Both the position numbers and the translations under genes were made by a program. The notes under the pieces are model-generated. The model was not told where the DNA came from. It saw only the letters and a list, made by a program, of their open reading frames with translations, and made no database searches. A DNA stretch of 64,000 nt from Panicum virgatum (lineage: Eukaryota > Streptophyta > Magnoliopsida > Poales > Poaceae): positions 772,001 through 836,000 of the forward strand of contig NC_053142.1 in NCBI RefSeq assembly GCF_016808335.1, read 5' to 3'. Positions 12,558 to 22,053 of the stretch are shown piece after piece (position 1 is the stretch's first letter; the number at the start of each line of letters is the position of its first letter).

Positions 12558-14125
12558 GTAAGTGCTGGAGAAGGGATTGAATTGTTATACCGCCGATGTA
12601 GAGAAGATAAACCAATCAATAACAATCACAATCACAAGATGAAATCCTCGGTAAACAAGATGACACAATGATTTTTTACCAAGTTTCACTTGCTTCCCGG
12701 CAAGCTACTCCTCGTTGTGGTGATACACCCACTTGGAGATGTGCACGCTAAATCAGTGTCTCCTAGCTGAACCCACTCCTTGGGCGCAGCACAATCAACA
12801 CAAGATTGGGATCCTCCAAGCCACGACCAATCCACTAGAGTAGCCAATTGCGATCTCCCACGGGGAAGGCTCAAGAACCCCTCACAATGATCTTCGGTGT
12901 GGCCTCGAACAATCACCAACTTGAGCTCAACACCACCGCTACTCCAAGCCATCTAGGGTGACGGGAATCACCCAAGAGTAACAAGAAATCCGCAGCAAAC
13001 TCGAAGATGAAGTGCCTCTAGATGCAAACACTCAAGCAATGCACTTCAATCTCACTCAATCTCACAAGAATGTCACTATGATGCAAGGAGATGAGTGTGA
13101 GGGAGTCTCTCTAGATCAAAGGGTGCACAAGTGTGCTAGAATGGGCAAGAGATCCCTCTCCAACCGGCCACATGAGTATATATAGAGGTGGGGGCAAAAT
13201 CTAAACGTTATGCCACACCCCATCTTAGCACGGGGTCATTAGACGCGTCCAACCCCCTGCGTCAGACGCGCCAGCCAGCGTCCGGCGTGTGCTGATATCG
13301 CGCGGGAGATTCAAAATGCCCCATCGGACACGTCCGTCGATGATCGTCGGACGCTGGCTGAACATTGTTCATCGTTCGACGCGTTGTCCCGTCCTTAGCT
13401 GGAAATCAACCGTTGGGACCACCGGACGCATCTGGCGCTCTAGGCCAGCGTCCGGCGCCCAGCGTCTGGAGACCGTCCCCGAGCGTGGACCGCTCTGAGA
13501 AGCGTCCGACGCTATGCGGACGCGTCCGACGCTCGGCGTCCAATGCGTTGAATATCCAGCCATCTCAGCGCTGATCGACGATAACGGGCCGGATGCTGGG
13601 CCAGCGTCCGTTGCTCACCAGCCAGCATCTGGACCCAGCGTTCGACGCTCTTTATTCAGCTCATGTCGATCCAAATTCAACCATGTTTCCTTGTGTGCTA
13701 AGCACCATGTGTATACATCTCTAGTGCATGTGTGTTAGCATGTTTTTCAACCATTTTCAAGGACATTAAGTTTGTGCTCTAGATCTACATGCATATGCTC
13801 AAGTATATGAATCTAGAGGCACTTCGTCGACAAGTTAACCGTGATTTCCCCTCTTCATATTATGGCACTTATCCTAAATGTGATCACACTCTCTATGGTG
13901 TCTCGATCACCAAACCGAAAAGCCCTATCTCTTATACCTTTGCCTTGATCACCATGGGCTCTCCTCGATCTCTCGGAGCTTGGTCATGATACAAGGTTCA
14001 CTATGTCCATCACCATGATCACCATGCTCCATCACATGTGTTGCTAATGTTTTCTACATACACTGAGTAAATTCATTAGCAACTAGGTGTGTCATCAATT
14101 AGCCAAAACCAAACTAGAGCTTTCA
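12217..14125 (-). repeat. 5' LTR of the SIRE-type element
   Basis: 1909 bp. In element sense it starts TGAAAGCTCTAG (14125 end) and finishes AGGACCTTTCA (12217 end). It contains a TATATATA promoter-like box near 13175 and a CpG-rich stretch (13250-13650) built of recurring GTCGGACGC/GCGTCCGAC motifs. It is inserted in a MULE transposase gene; GATGT at 14126-14130 should be one copy of the target duplication, the other lying beyond the window start. A partial copy of the same LTR family is at 36206-37571. Confidence 0.88.
12482..12553. repeat. (AT)36 microsatellite inside the LTR
   Basis: An uninterrupted dinucleotide run of 72 bp, expected to be length-polymorphic. Confidence 0.97.
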
Positions 14126-16176
14126 GATGTAAATCATCAACTTCTTGTATGTGTTGGGACAGATTGGACCAGTCCACCTTTCTGCTTTGCTCCTATTCTC
14201 TTGGATCCTAACCATGACTTGGCGCCTTATACCTTCTAGCATACTAATGATTGGAAGGAATCTTGCTTTCATGATCCAGTGGTTGAAGCACTCACACATG
14301 TTATTGTCTGCTGAGTCACAGAATGACCCAAGTTTGAACTAGGTTCTACTCCAATGCTCAAGATCAATTCTCATAATTGCATTAGCCCCTTGTGGTGTCT
14401 TTGCCCTGAGCTTGTTCAAGTTGTGGTTGAACAAATTCATTGATGAGGACTTTGCACACCTCCAAAACATCTTCTGGTTCTTCTTGTTGGTGAATTTCTT
14501 TCTCCAGTTAGCATAGATATGCCTAGCACACATCCTATGCTCTACTTTTGGTGCCCACTTATTTACAGCATTGATGAGGCCCTTCTGTTGATCAGATATG
14601 AAAACCCAACCTTCTCCATCAACAAATTTCAAATCTGAGCTAAGTAAAGACAAGAAGAAATCCCATGACTCTTTGGTCTCCCTCTCTACAATTGCCCAGG
14701 CTATTGGGTACATCTGGTTGTTGGCATCTCTACCAAGTGCACAAAGCAGTTTTCCATTAGTCAATCCCTTGAAGAAACAACCATCAAGTCCAATAACCTT
14801 TCTGCATCCAACAAGGAAACCCTTCTTACAAGCATCAAAGCACACATAAAACCTCATAAATGTTAGTTGTGGCTCATCAAGGTCTAGCTTAACAACAACA
14901 GTATTCCCAGGATTGCTTCTAAGCAGTTCAAGCTGGTAATCAAACACCATAGCATACACCCTTAGTTGCATCATACATCCTCTGCATAACAATGGACTTG
15001 GCTCTCTTAATATTTGAATTACTAACATATGCAAACATCTCTTCCTAAACTGTTTCTCTCATACTCTGAATAGACCACTGTGGGTTAGCCTTAAGCATCT
15101 TCTCATACTTGTCTGCTATTCTCCTTGATGTCACTAGAGTGTTGTCCCTCCTTGGTGGGCATGTGTGCACATCTTTGCATGTAGCAAGCTGCCAACTCTC
15201 TGACTTTGATGTCTTAGACAGATGCAAGACCCAAGGAAAATTTGGCCATGAGCAAACTCTTTTCTGCAAGCCCATACTTGATGACAGCTTCTCTGAATGT
15301 TGATTTGTCAGTAAATTTCATGCCTACTGTGAAACTTGGTACTGCAGCACTGCCATCAAATCTTGGGAATATCCTCCCCTTCCTACACACCTTTCCATCA
15401 GATGTTTCATCATATGAATCATCATCTTCATCAGTGTTCACATCACTGGAATCACCTTCATCATTCAGACTAGTAGGCCATGGATTGGATGCCTTTAAGT
15501 TCTCTACATTGACTTCATGCCCTTCCTCATCAACCACCACCAATTCTTTCGCATTCAATTTCTTCTTTGACTCCTTGATATCAGCTCTAATTTGGACTGC
15601 CTCTTCATCATCTTCACTACTCTCATCATCACCAGGCAAGTAAGAGTGGTCACTATCAGCATCCATACCAGAACTGTTGTCGGCCTGCAGAGGAGCTGAT
15701 TCATTAACTGACACTTCTTGCATAATCGACTTCTTTGCCTTAACAATCTCATTTCCACCCTTGACCCATTTCAAATACTTAGTACAACCTACTACGTCCT
15801 TCTGAATTTGTTCTGGAGATGACATATATTGAACAATACGCTGGTTGTGTGATTCATTGACTATAATAAGATCGACAAATATATCTGCTGCCCCTCCATC
15901 AAAAATACATTGACACATCTCCAAGCAAGCCTGATCATCTACTAAAACTCTGAGCCCATGTAGTAATTCCTTGCTAGGGAACACCCAATGTAGATTAACA
16001 GGATCAGTTGCAGTGTAATGGTCTCTAAGATGTCCCAGTACTTCAGGCAAAGAGATTTTGTCACGATCTATGAATGCAGCCGCCTCATTTCCACCGAGAT
16101 AATGAAGCTTATTCCCATCATTGAAAAAGTCACTACCAAAATGAAATCGAACAGTAAGATAATCCAATGGATCCAT
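14126..16176 (-). pseudogene. MuDR-like (MULE) transposase, truncated at its C terminus by the SIRE insertion
   Basis: The minus-strand reading starts at 16176 (MDPLDYLTVRFHFG), a PB1-like N-terminal domain typical of plant MULE proteins. An Asp/Glu-rich linker follows, then a MuDR DNA-binding domain (VGMKFTDKSTFREAV, near 15330) and the DDE transposase core: KVIGLDGCFFKG gives the first Asp (near 14800), VFISDQQKG the second (near 14600), followed by MCARHIYANW. The frame shifts near 15260 and 14960 and has stops near 15045 and 14341. The C-terminal part (MLEGIRR near 14250) continues to 14126 and is then cut by the LTR. MULE transposases cut and paste Mutator-like DNA elements. This copy is dead. 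Confidence 0.88.
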
Positions 16177-16739
16177 TCCTACAACAGAAAAACACTCTAA
16201 GGGCTATAGATCATATCTACGCACATGGCAACAACTAATCTAGATCCAACCGTATTACATGAAGTATGATTATGCCGTACCTGATTGTCTTCTTCTTCTC
16301 CGTTGCAATCTTCCTAGGCCATATGACTGCAGGCGCGACTCCGGTGGCAGGGAAGGTGATGGAGACAGGGGGGATGGAGATGATCTGGTCCAGGCGACGG
16401 AGGTGAGGAAGACGACCTGGTCCAGGGGGGCGGCGGTGGCGGCACGGACAGGGGAGGAAATGGAGTCTTGACTAAACCAGCTAGGGTTCGGGAAAGAAGA
16501 CGAGGTGAATGGGCCGGTGGGCTGGCTGTTTTTGTTTTGACCAAGCCTGACTCCGACGTGGTAGTCAGTGCCCTCGTGGCGGGTTAAAACCAGGTTCAAG
16601 TGAGCTGAAACAGCCTAAAACGTGCTCAGGGGTCAAAAGTGTACCTTAACGAAAGATTAGGTGGCAGGAGTAGACGGTTTCGGAGATGGGGGTTAAAATT
16701 AGACCAAGCCAAGAGTTCAGGAGCCAAAGATGGACTTAA
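16177..16739 (-). other. 5' flank and probable terminal region of the MULE
   Basis: 563 bp upstream of the transposase start. No gene is supported. The outer part (16620-16739) contains a phrase about pre-clinical-style word order only seen in repeats: GGGTTAAAATTAGACC and nearby AAAGATGGACTTAA, resembling outward-facing MULE terminal inverted repeats. The partner terminus is outside the window, so this is inference. Confidence 0.4.
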
Positions 16740-17566
16740 TCCTTTCTATAAACAAGCAAAAGTGCCCGTGCGTTGCAACGGGTGATGGACAAAAATATAT
16801 CATTACCATCAATTCCAATCTTTAAGGGCCAATAATTTAGCGTACAACACTTTGCTCTACTGTTAGAGTAGTTTGTTTTTCAAATGATGAAGCTAAAATT
16901 GTAAAAGTGGGTTCGAAATTTTATCTCTTTATTATCGGGTATCATATAGATATATACAATACCACATTTTAATATATGCAATACTACCTTATTTTCTTAG
17001 TTTTTTTTTCATTTTACCAAGTTATCCTAAACTCGTATAAAGCTACGACCCACTGTCTAATTCTCTAGAATATCGTTGCGTCATGTCATCAACTTTTCCT
17101 CCACCTCACACCGTAGTGCTCCTGCTGTTCCAGTCATCAATTCCCACTTTGCTCGTCCTTTATCGTACCCATGCATGCAACCTTCCTCCACTCACGCATG
17201 TCATGAATGAGTAACCAAAGATAGAAAACAAAAAGGATCCTCCCTTACGTACATACCTACTCTGTTTGTTAATCCGCAGTTCTCCCAAGGAGATATATGT
17301 CAAGGTTCACTACATCAAAAATGGATATCAAAATCTCCATGACATTTCGTCGTAGATGGATCTTTCATTGACACTAAATTCCTTCCAACAAATACAACAT
17401 GTGTATGTACTATACATCTTAGTTTTTCCCTTCCTCTTAACCAATGTAAATTGCAAAGCTAACATGATATTGGGTAATACTTTAAAGTTCATTTCATTCA
17501 TCCTAAAGTTCTCTTAAAAAATATTTTTTACAAATTCCCGCAGCAACGCGCGGGATATTCACCTAG
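16740..17566 (+). mobile_element. Non-autonomous Helitron
   Basis: Starts TC after an A (16739) and ends CTAG before a T (17567), the exact A/T insertion rule of Helitrons. Near the 5' end is GTGCCCGTGCGTTGCAACGG (16771-16790), common in grass Helitrons. At the 3' end CCCGCAGCAACGCGCGGG (17538-17555) can form a hairpin 7 nt before CTAG. No Rep/helicase ORF is present, so it would need protein from elsewhere. Rolling-circle movement is established for the family. Confidence 0.75.
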
Positions 17567-18374
17567 TTTTAATATATGCAATACCATATTTTGTTAATTT
17601 TATTCTTTCATTCTTCTAATATATTTAATACTATATTTTTGTTGTCTTATTTTTTGTTTTGTTAACTCTTAAATATTTGAAGGTGTTATCAACGGTAAAT
17701 ATTAAAAAGTTTTGTTACACATCAACAAAGTTGTTGTGGTATGGTTGTAAGTTCAAATCCCCACCCTCTAGGTATTTTTGTTGGTTTTTTCCTTCACGCC
17801 CAGTATAGTTTGAACTCACCGTGTGACTGGACACATATTTGGGACGGACGAACAGGAGCGGACAGAAAGGGGTAGAAACTTTTCACAATTAAGTATATTG
17901 GTATATATTTGTTGTCTCACAGGACACTTTTTTCTGACAAAAACCTCACATATGTAGAATATTACTGGCAGCTCCCACTGCCTTCCCGCATTGCCCACAC
18001 CAACCGCCCCACACTCATTTTTTTTTTTTTTGACAAAACCGCCCCCACTCGTTGAACCAGCCCTCCACGAATAAGTGGCACCACTGCTGCCCCGTGCCCT
18101 TGGCATCGTCTAGACTGCCACCAGTGCCTTGTCGTGACCGCCTCCCCCAAATCCTCCCTCGAAGGCCGCCGGACCCGCTAGAACCCTACCGCCGGCGACC
18201 TCCTTCGCTGAAGCTCCACAGAAGGGGCTGCGTCGCACGCAGGCAGTGGTCAGTCTTGGGCCGCGCAGCCACACTCGTCTGGAATCCCTCGACACGGAAG
18301 GGATTGCCTTGCCTGTGCGTGACTCCGGTCCGACCGGAAGATTGGCGCCTTCGGCCGGCGTGACAAAGGACCAA
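17567..18374. other. AT-rich then GC-rich intergenic sequence, no gene seen
   Basis: 17567-17830 is AT-rich; TTTTAATATATGCAATAC at its start resembles 16966-16983 inside the Helitron. A tRNA B-box-like GTTCAAATCC at 17751 is isolated. 18050-18360 is GC-rich with open frames on several strands but no recognisable protein. A T run lies at 18018-18030. Confidence 0.5.
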
Positions 18375-18617
18375 GGCCTTGTTTAGTTGCCTTAAAAAGA
18401 CCAGAAATTTCACTCTCTCTCTATCATATCAAATGTTGTGTCGTATGCATGAGACATTAAATATTGGTAAAATAAATAACTAAATATACAGATTAATTGT
18501 AAATTACAAGACGAATCTTTTGATTTTAGTTAAGTCATGATTGGACAATATTTATCAAATACAAATAAAATACTATAGTACTTTTCTGGCTAGAAATTTC
18601 AGGAACTAAACAAGACC
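18375..18617. mobile_element. 243-bp MITE, GGCCTTGTTTAGTT family
   Basis: The terminal inverted repeat GGCCTTGTTTAGTT is matched at the right end by AACTAAACAAGACC (one mismatch). The interior is AT-rich and non-coding. This is a very common grass MITE type; superfamily assignment is uncertain because no clear target duplication is visible. It lies immediately left of a block duplicated at 52 kb. Confidence 0.8.
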
Positions 18618-18619
18618 CG

Positions 18620-18898
18620 AGCAACGATAATGCAGTAGTCGTCGTTGCCTGTGGGAACGGAGCACGATCGAGGTGGGGGCGCTCACAAATTGTGATGGCC
18701 CCATGGCCACGTGCTGCTGGCTGCTACGACCATCTCTCTGTCGTACGTCACAGTGGCACAAGACCACAAATGAGCAGCCAGAGAGGCAACGCCGCTGGAC
18801 GCCCTGGCCCCATTGCCTGTTTGGCAGTTTCTTTCTATTCCGGCAAGCTTGAGAGACGTCTAGACTTCGATCCCGGCCCGGCGCTGCAGTGCCATCCG
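18620..18898 (+). repeat. Duplicated block, copy A, left part
   Basis: Matches about 51995-52262 with many substitutions. Shared landmarks are TGGGAACGGAGCACGA, CAGGTGGGGGCG/GAGGTGGGGGCG and CCCGGCCCGGCGCTGCAGTG. Function unknown. The LINE at 18899 splits this copy from 19646-19950. Confidence 0.75.
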
Positions 18899-19645
18899 TT
18901 TTTTTTTTTTTGAGAGAACTGGAGGGGCGCAGCCCCTACAGATATTATTGAAAAAAAATAGCAGCAAAGTACAACGAGCTCAGAGAAGCAGAAAGAAAGA
19001 AACTAGGGAACCTTGAAAGAGAGGAAAAAAGAAAAGAGGGAAAGCCAAAAAATTACATAAAGGTTTGAATCCATTGTTCCAGTTGTAAACTAAGACTGAC
19101 CCTTACTCTATGCTTAAGCAGGAGCAATTCCTTCTGAAAGATTTCCTTAGCTGCTGCAGGGGAGGGCTGAATTCCTTCGAAGATGAGCTTATTCCTTGAG
19201 GTCCAGATCGACCAGCACATCAGGATGATGGCCGCAATGAAGAATCTTGACTGAATCTGACCCTTGAACATTTCTGTCACCTCTGGGAAGTCTGAATCCA
19301 GTGGAACATCAATACGAATATGCTGCCAGCATTCTCTTGCAAAGGGGCAATGCAGGAATAGATGGCTTCGTGTCTCTTCATGGCTGTTCAAACACAAGAC
19401 ACAATTGTATGAGGGCAGATGCATTTACCTTCTTCTTAGAATGTTCCTGGTACTCAATCTATCACTGACGAGTAGCCAGAAAAATATCTTGGGCTTCGGC
19501 TGACACAGGCCCTTCCATATCCATTTGTAAACGTCATGTACTTGCTGATGCCCCATCAACACTTTGTATGCCTTTGATGAACTGAATTTGTTGCCCCAAC
19601 TATAATTCCATATGTCCTGATCTTCATTCTGTGGCCAGCCGTTGT
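18899..19645 (-). mobile_element. 5'-truncated L1-type LINE with zinc-binding RT tail domain
   Basis: The poly-A tail is seen as a T run at 18899-18911. The 3' untranslated end reads GGGGCTGCGCCCCTCCAGTT in sense, a typical plant LINE tail also found at 50.1 kb. Upstream, minus-strand coding gives the C-terminal zf-RVT domain of L1 reverse transcriptase: WGNKFSSSKAYKVL, FFWLLVSDRLSTRN, CVLC...HLFLHCPFA (19270-19600), then CWSIWTSRNKLIFEG. A TAA at 19425-19427 interrupts the same frame. The 5' boundary, near 19640, is inferred from the LINE-free copy at 52.26 kb. Dead on arrival, as is usual for truncated L1 copies. Confidence 0.88.
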
Positions 19646-19950
19646 TTGATGAATGGCCATCTTTTTTCGGGTTTCCGGCAACAAAGGATGACCCGGAGGG
19701 GAGCCCATATGAGAAATATATAGGAGGGTCCGGTGCATGTGGCTCACTACTTCGCCTGTCATGTAGATGTACTGTACACGGGCAGTGTCGTGCACCACCA
19801 TTCCACCAAAAGTCCAAACGAAGTAAATTTGCGTTCTTCTCTCTGCCGGCAAGGGCTCAGAGTCGACTTGACTTGAGCGGCTCACGGCACTTGGGGTCCA
19901 TGGAGTTGGAAGGTACTAGACAGGTTTCCAGCTCATCACCAAGCTTAGTA
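19646..19950 (+). repeat. Duplicated block, copy A, right part
   Basis: Matches about 52271-52527: GATGAATGGCCATC, TTTCCGGCAACAA, GACGAAGTAAATTTGC, TTCTTCTCTCTGCCG, GACTTGACTTGA, GGTCCATGGA and CCAAGCTTA in the same order. An ATG in the shared GGTCCATGGA could be an old start codon, but no protein family is recognisable. Confidence 0.75.
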
Positions 19951-20805
19951 CTCCATCTTAAATTACGGGTCGTTTCAACTTTGTTGAAGAAACAAAACAT
20001 CTGAAATATGACCAAAGTTATTGAGAGAGTCATATTGATTTATGACGTCAAATAAATTTATTATGAAAATATAATTAGTGACACTACTATAGACTTGGTC
20101 TTTACTGCCGGCATTATCACTATCAAAACTGACATCATCACCGTCAGATTTTCCTATGATTGATGGGGACTATTACTTCCTACGACACAAGGTAATGGGG
20201 ATACCATAGCAAAACCATTGTCGATAACCAAATTTAAAACAACACTTGTCCCGGATGATAGCTTCAGGCAGCCTCACCATTTAGCACCGGGTTTTCAAAC
20301 CAGTCCTCCCAGTCATATTACAGAAATATAGTCTGAATTCCACCATTAATTACAAACCATTTTACACTAGTAAAACACTAGGAGAACCGCATAACAAATA
20401 ATGGAGAATTAAAAATCTGGTTGTGGAGACCTGAGTTGTTCTTCTCTCATACATGCAGCCGACTGGCTTCTCGATCACTTTCAAGGCGCTCTGTCGTCTG
20501 TTCAGATTCACATGCAGAGCACTAGTATAGTTGTGCTCGACGTTGAGGCAATGTGATTATAAACTAGCAAAATACCCTGATTTAAAACGAATTTAAACTA
20601 TTTGTGCAACTTTTAGGAAGAAGTTAACTGTTATAAACTAGATTTGCTGATAGCGTGCCATGCTATGTGAACCACTAAATGCATATTAATGGATGATTGT
20701 GTCTCACTGACTAAGATATCATAATTTTTAATGCTAGTGAACTTTAGTTGCAAATGATCGTGGACTATTGAAGTGAATATCTTATATGTCAAGAGTATTG
20801 TGCAA
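19951..20805. other. Intergenic sequence with a possible CACTA left terminus at 20082
   Basis: CACTACTATAGACTTGGTC at 20082-20100 looks like a CACTA-superfamily terminus, followed by subterminal GCCGGC and CACCGTCAG motifs. Its first 13 bases match, with one difference, the inverted terminus ending at 31887. The flanking 3-bp sequences (TGA and ATC) do not match, so pairing of the two ends is unproven. No gene is seen. Confidence 0.4.
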
Positions 20806-20994
20806 TGAAAGTGAACAGATGGTTCTCTCTATTGATTGATTGAGTTTATATACAAGACCAAGAGACAAGGGCCCAAGGGACATGTCAAAGATGACCCCTT
20901 CATGAATAGTAACTTCCTAGTGACATCATAATGATGTCATTAATCTAATTAATTATTTAATTACAGAATTTATCACTAATCCCTAATTCCTTCA
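20806..20994 (-). repeat. Short LTR (189 bp) of a degenerate copia element
   Basis: Bounded by TGAAAGTGAACAG and CTAATTCCTTCA. In the minus sense it starts TGAAGGAATTAG directly after a purine-rich CAAGGGCGAGTAT (20998-21010), the expected polypurine tract position, and it contains a TATATAAA box. A short LTR fits the Ale/Retrofit lineage. The partner LTR was not found to the right. Confidence 0.6.
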
Positions 20995-21038
20995 TAATAC
21001 TCGCCCTTGATCAATTTGTCTTCTTGTGGTCTTATATT

Positions 21039-21043
21039 AATTT
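21039..21043. repeat. Target-site duplication AATTT (left)
   Basis: AATTT precedes TGTAACACCC at 21044 and recurs at 25431-25435 after GGGTGTTACA. Confidence 0.85.
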
Positions 21044-21153
21044 TGTAACACCCAGTTTATAAAAGGACATAAACCGAGCAATCATATACGTGCCAGGATC
21101 AAGTCACACGTATATACAACAGAATGAACAGTATATCACAGCACATATCGCGT
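21044..21153 (-). repeat. Inverted 110-bp LTR U5 terminus
   Basis: TGTAACACCC at 21044 is the reverse complement of the terminal GGGTGTTACA of the LTR. The similarity stops at GCGT (21153), where integrase coding begins; this is a sharp junction. Confidence 0.92.
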
Positions 21154-22017
21154 CGGATTGTCTGCTTGCACGGTGTGCCCAAGAAGATTATATCTGACAG
21201 AGGGTCTCAGTTCACTTCTCGATTCTGGGAGCAGCTCCATGATTCGTTGGATATGAAGCTGCGTTTCAGTACGGCCTATCATCCTCAGACAGATGGGCAG
21301 ACAGAGAGAACTAACCAAGTGTTGGAGGATATGCTGAGAGCTTGTGCTATTCAGTATGGTACTAGTTGGGATAAGTGCCTGTCGTACGCTGAGTTCTCCT
21401 ATAACAACAGCTATCAGGCCAGTTTGAAGAAGTCCCCCTTTGAGGCATTGTATGGCAGAAAGTGCATGACTCCTCTCTATTGGGATCAGATTGGTGAGAA
21501 GCAGCTCTTTGGCCCTGATATTATAGAAGATGCAGAGCAGATGGTACAAGCTGTGCGGGAAAATCTGAGGATTGCACAGAGTAGGCAAAAGAGCTATGCA
21601 GATGGCAAACGGAGAGACTTGACTTTCAGTGTTGGTGATCATGTATACCTGAAGGTGTCTCCGATGAGAGGAATCCGCAGGTTTAATGTCAAGGGGAAGT
21701 TAGCACCTCGGTATGTTGGTCCATTCAAGGTGCTAGAGAGGAAAGACGAAGTTGCTTATCGCTTGGAGTTGCCTACCAGTCTCTCTGGAGTTCACGATGT
21801 CTTCCATATATCTCAGCTGAAAAAGTGTCTGCGAGTACCCGAGGAGCAGGCACCACTGGATGGATTAGAGGTTCAGGAAGATCTGACTTATACTGAGCAT
21901 CCGGTGAAAATTCCGGAGACATCAGAGAGGGTTCACAGTGAAGCTGAGGCTACATGGGAGCGAGAAGATGAGCTGAGGAAGACATATCCGGATCTCTTTG
22001 CTAGCCAGCCCAGCTGA
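21154..22017 (+). pseudogene. Chromovirus integrase C-terminal fragment
   Basis: An open frame of about 288 codons to a TGA at 22015. It begins inside the integrase core (LHGVPKKIISDRGSQF, second Asp; AYHPQTDGQTERTNQ with the catalytic Glu), continues through the GPY/F-like region (VSPMRG, LAPRYVGPFKV), DVFHISQLKKC and a chromodomain remnant. HPVKIPETSERV runs straight into HSEAEATWERED, so about 15 residues of the chromodomain core appear deleted in frame. The first integrase Asp, RT, RNase H, protease and gag are all missing. Tekay/Del-like lineage is inferred from chromodomain and LTR length. Not functional alone. Confidence 0.9.
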
Positions 22018-22037
22018 ATCTCGGGGACGAGATTCCT

Positions 22038-22053
22038 ATAAGGGGGTAGGGTC
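22038..22053 (+). promoter_or_regulatory. Polypurine tract of the chromovirus
   Basis: TATAAGGGGGTAGGGTC directly precedes the LTR start TGTAACAACC at 22054. It follows the CTCGGGGACGAG stretch typical of this chromovirus group. Confidence 0.8.

Noticed and set aside
17720..17770. tRNA/SINE-like B box GTTCAAATCC
   Set aside because: No A box at the right distance, no cloverleaf and no terminal repeat or tail was seen, so neither a tRNA gene nor a SINE is supported.
18374..18618. MITE target-site duplication
   Set aside because: Flanks CCAA and CGAG do not match at 2, 3, 8 or 9 bp, so the superfamily was left open.
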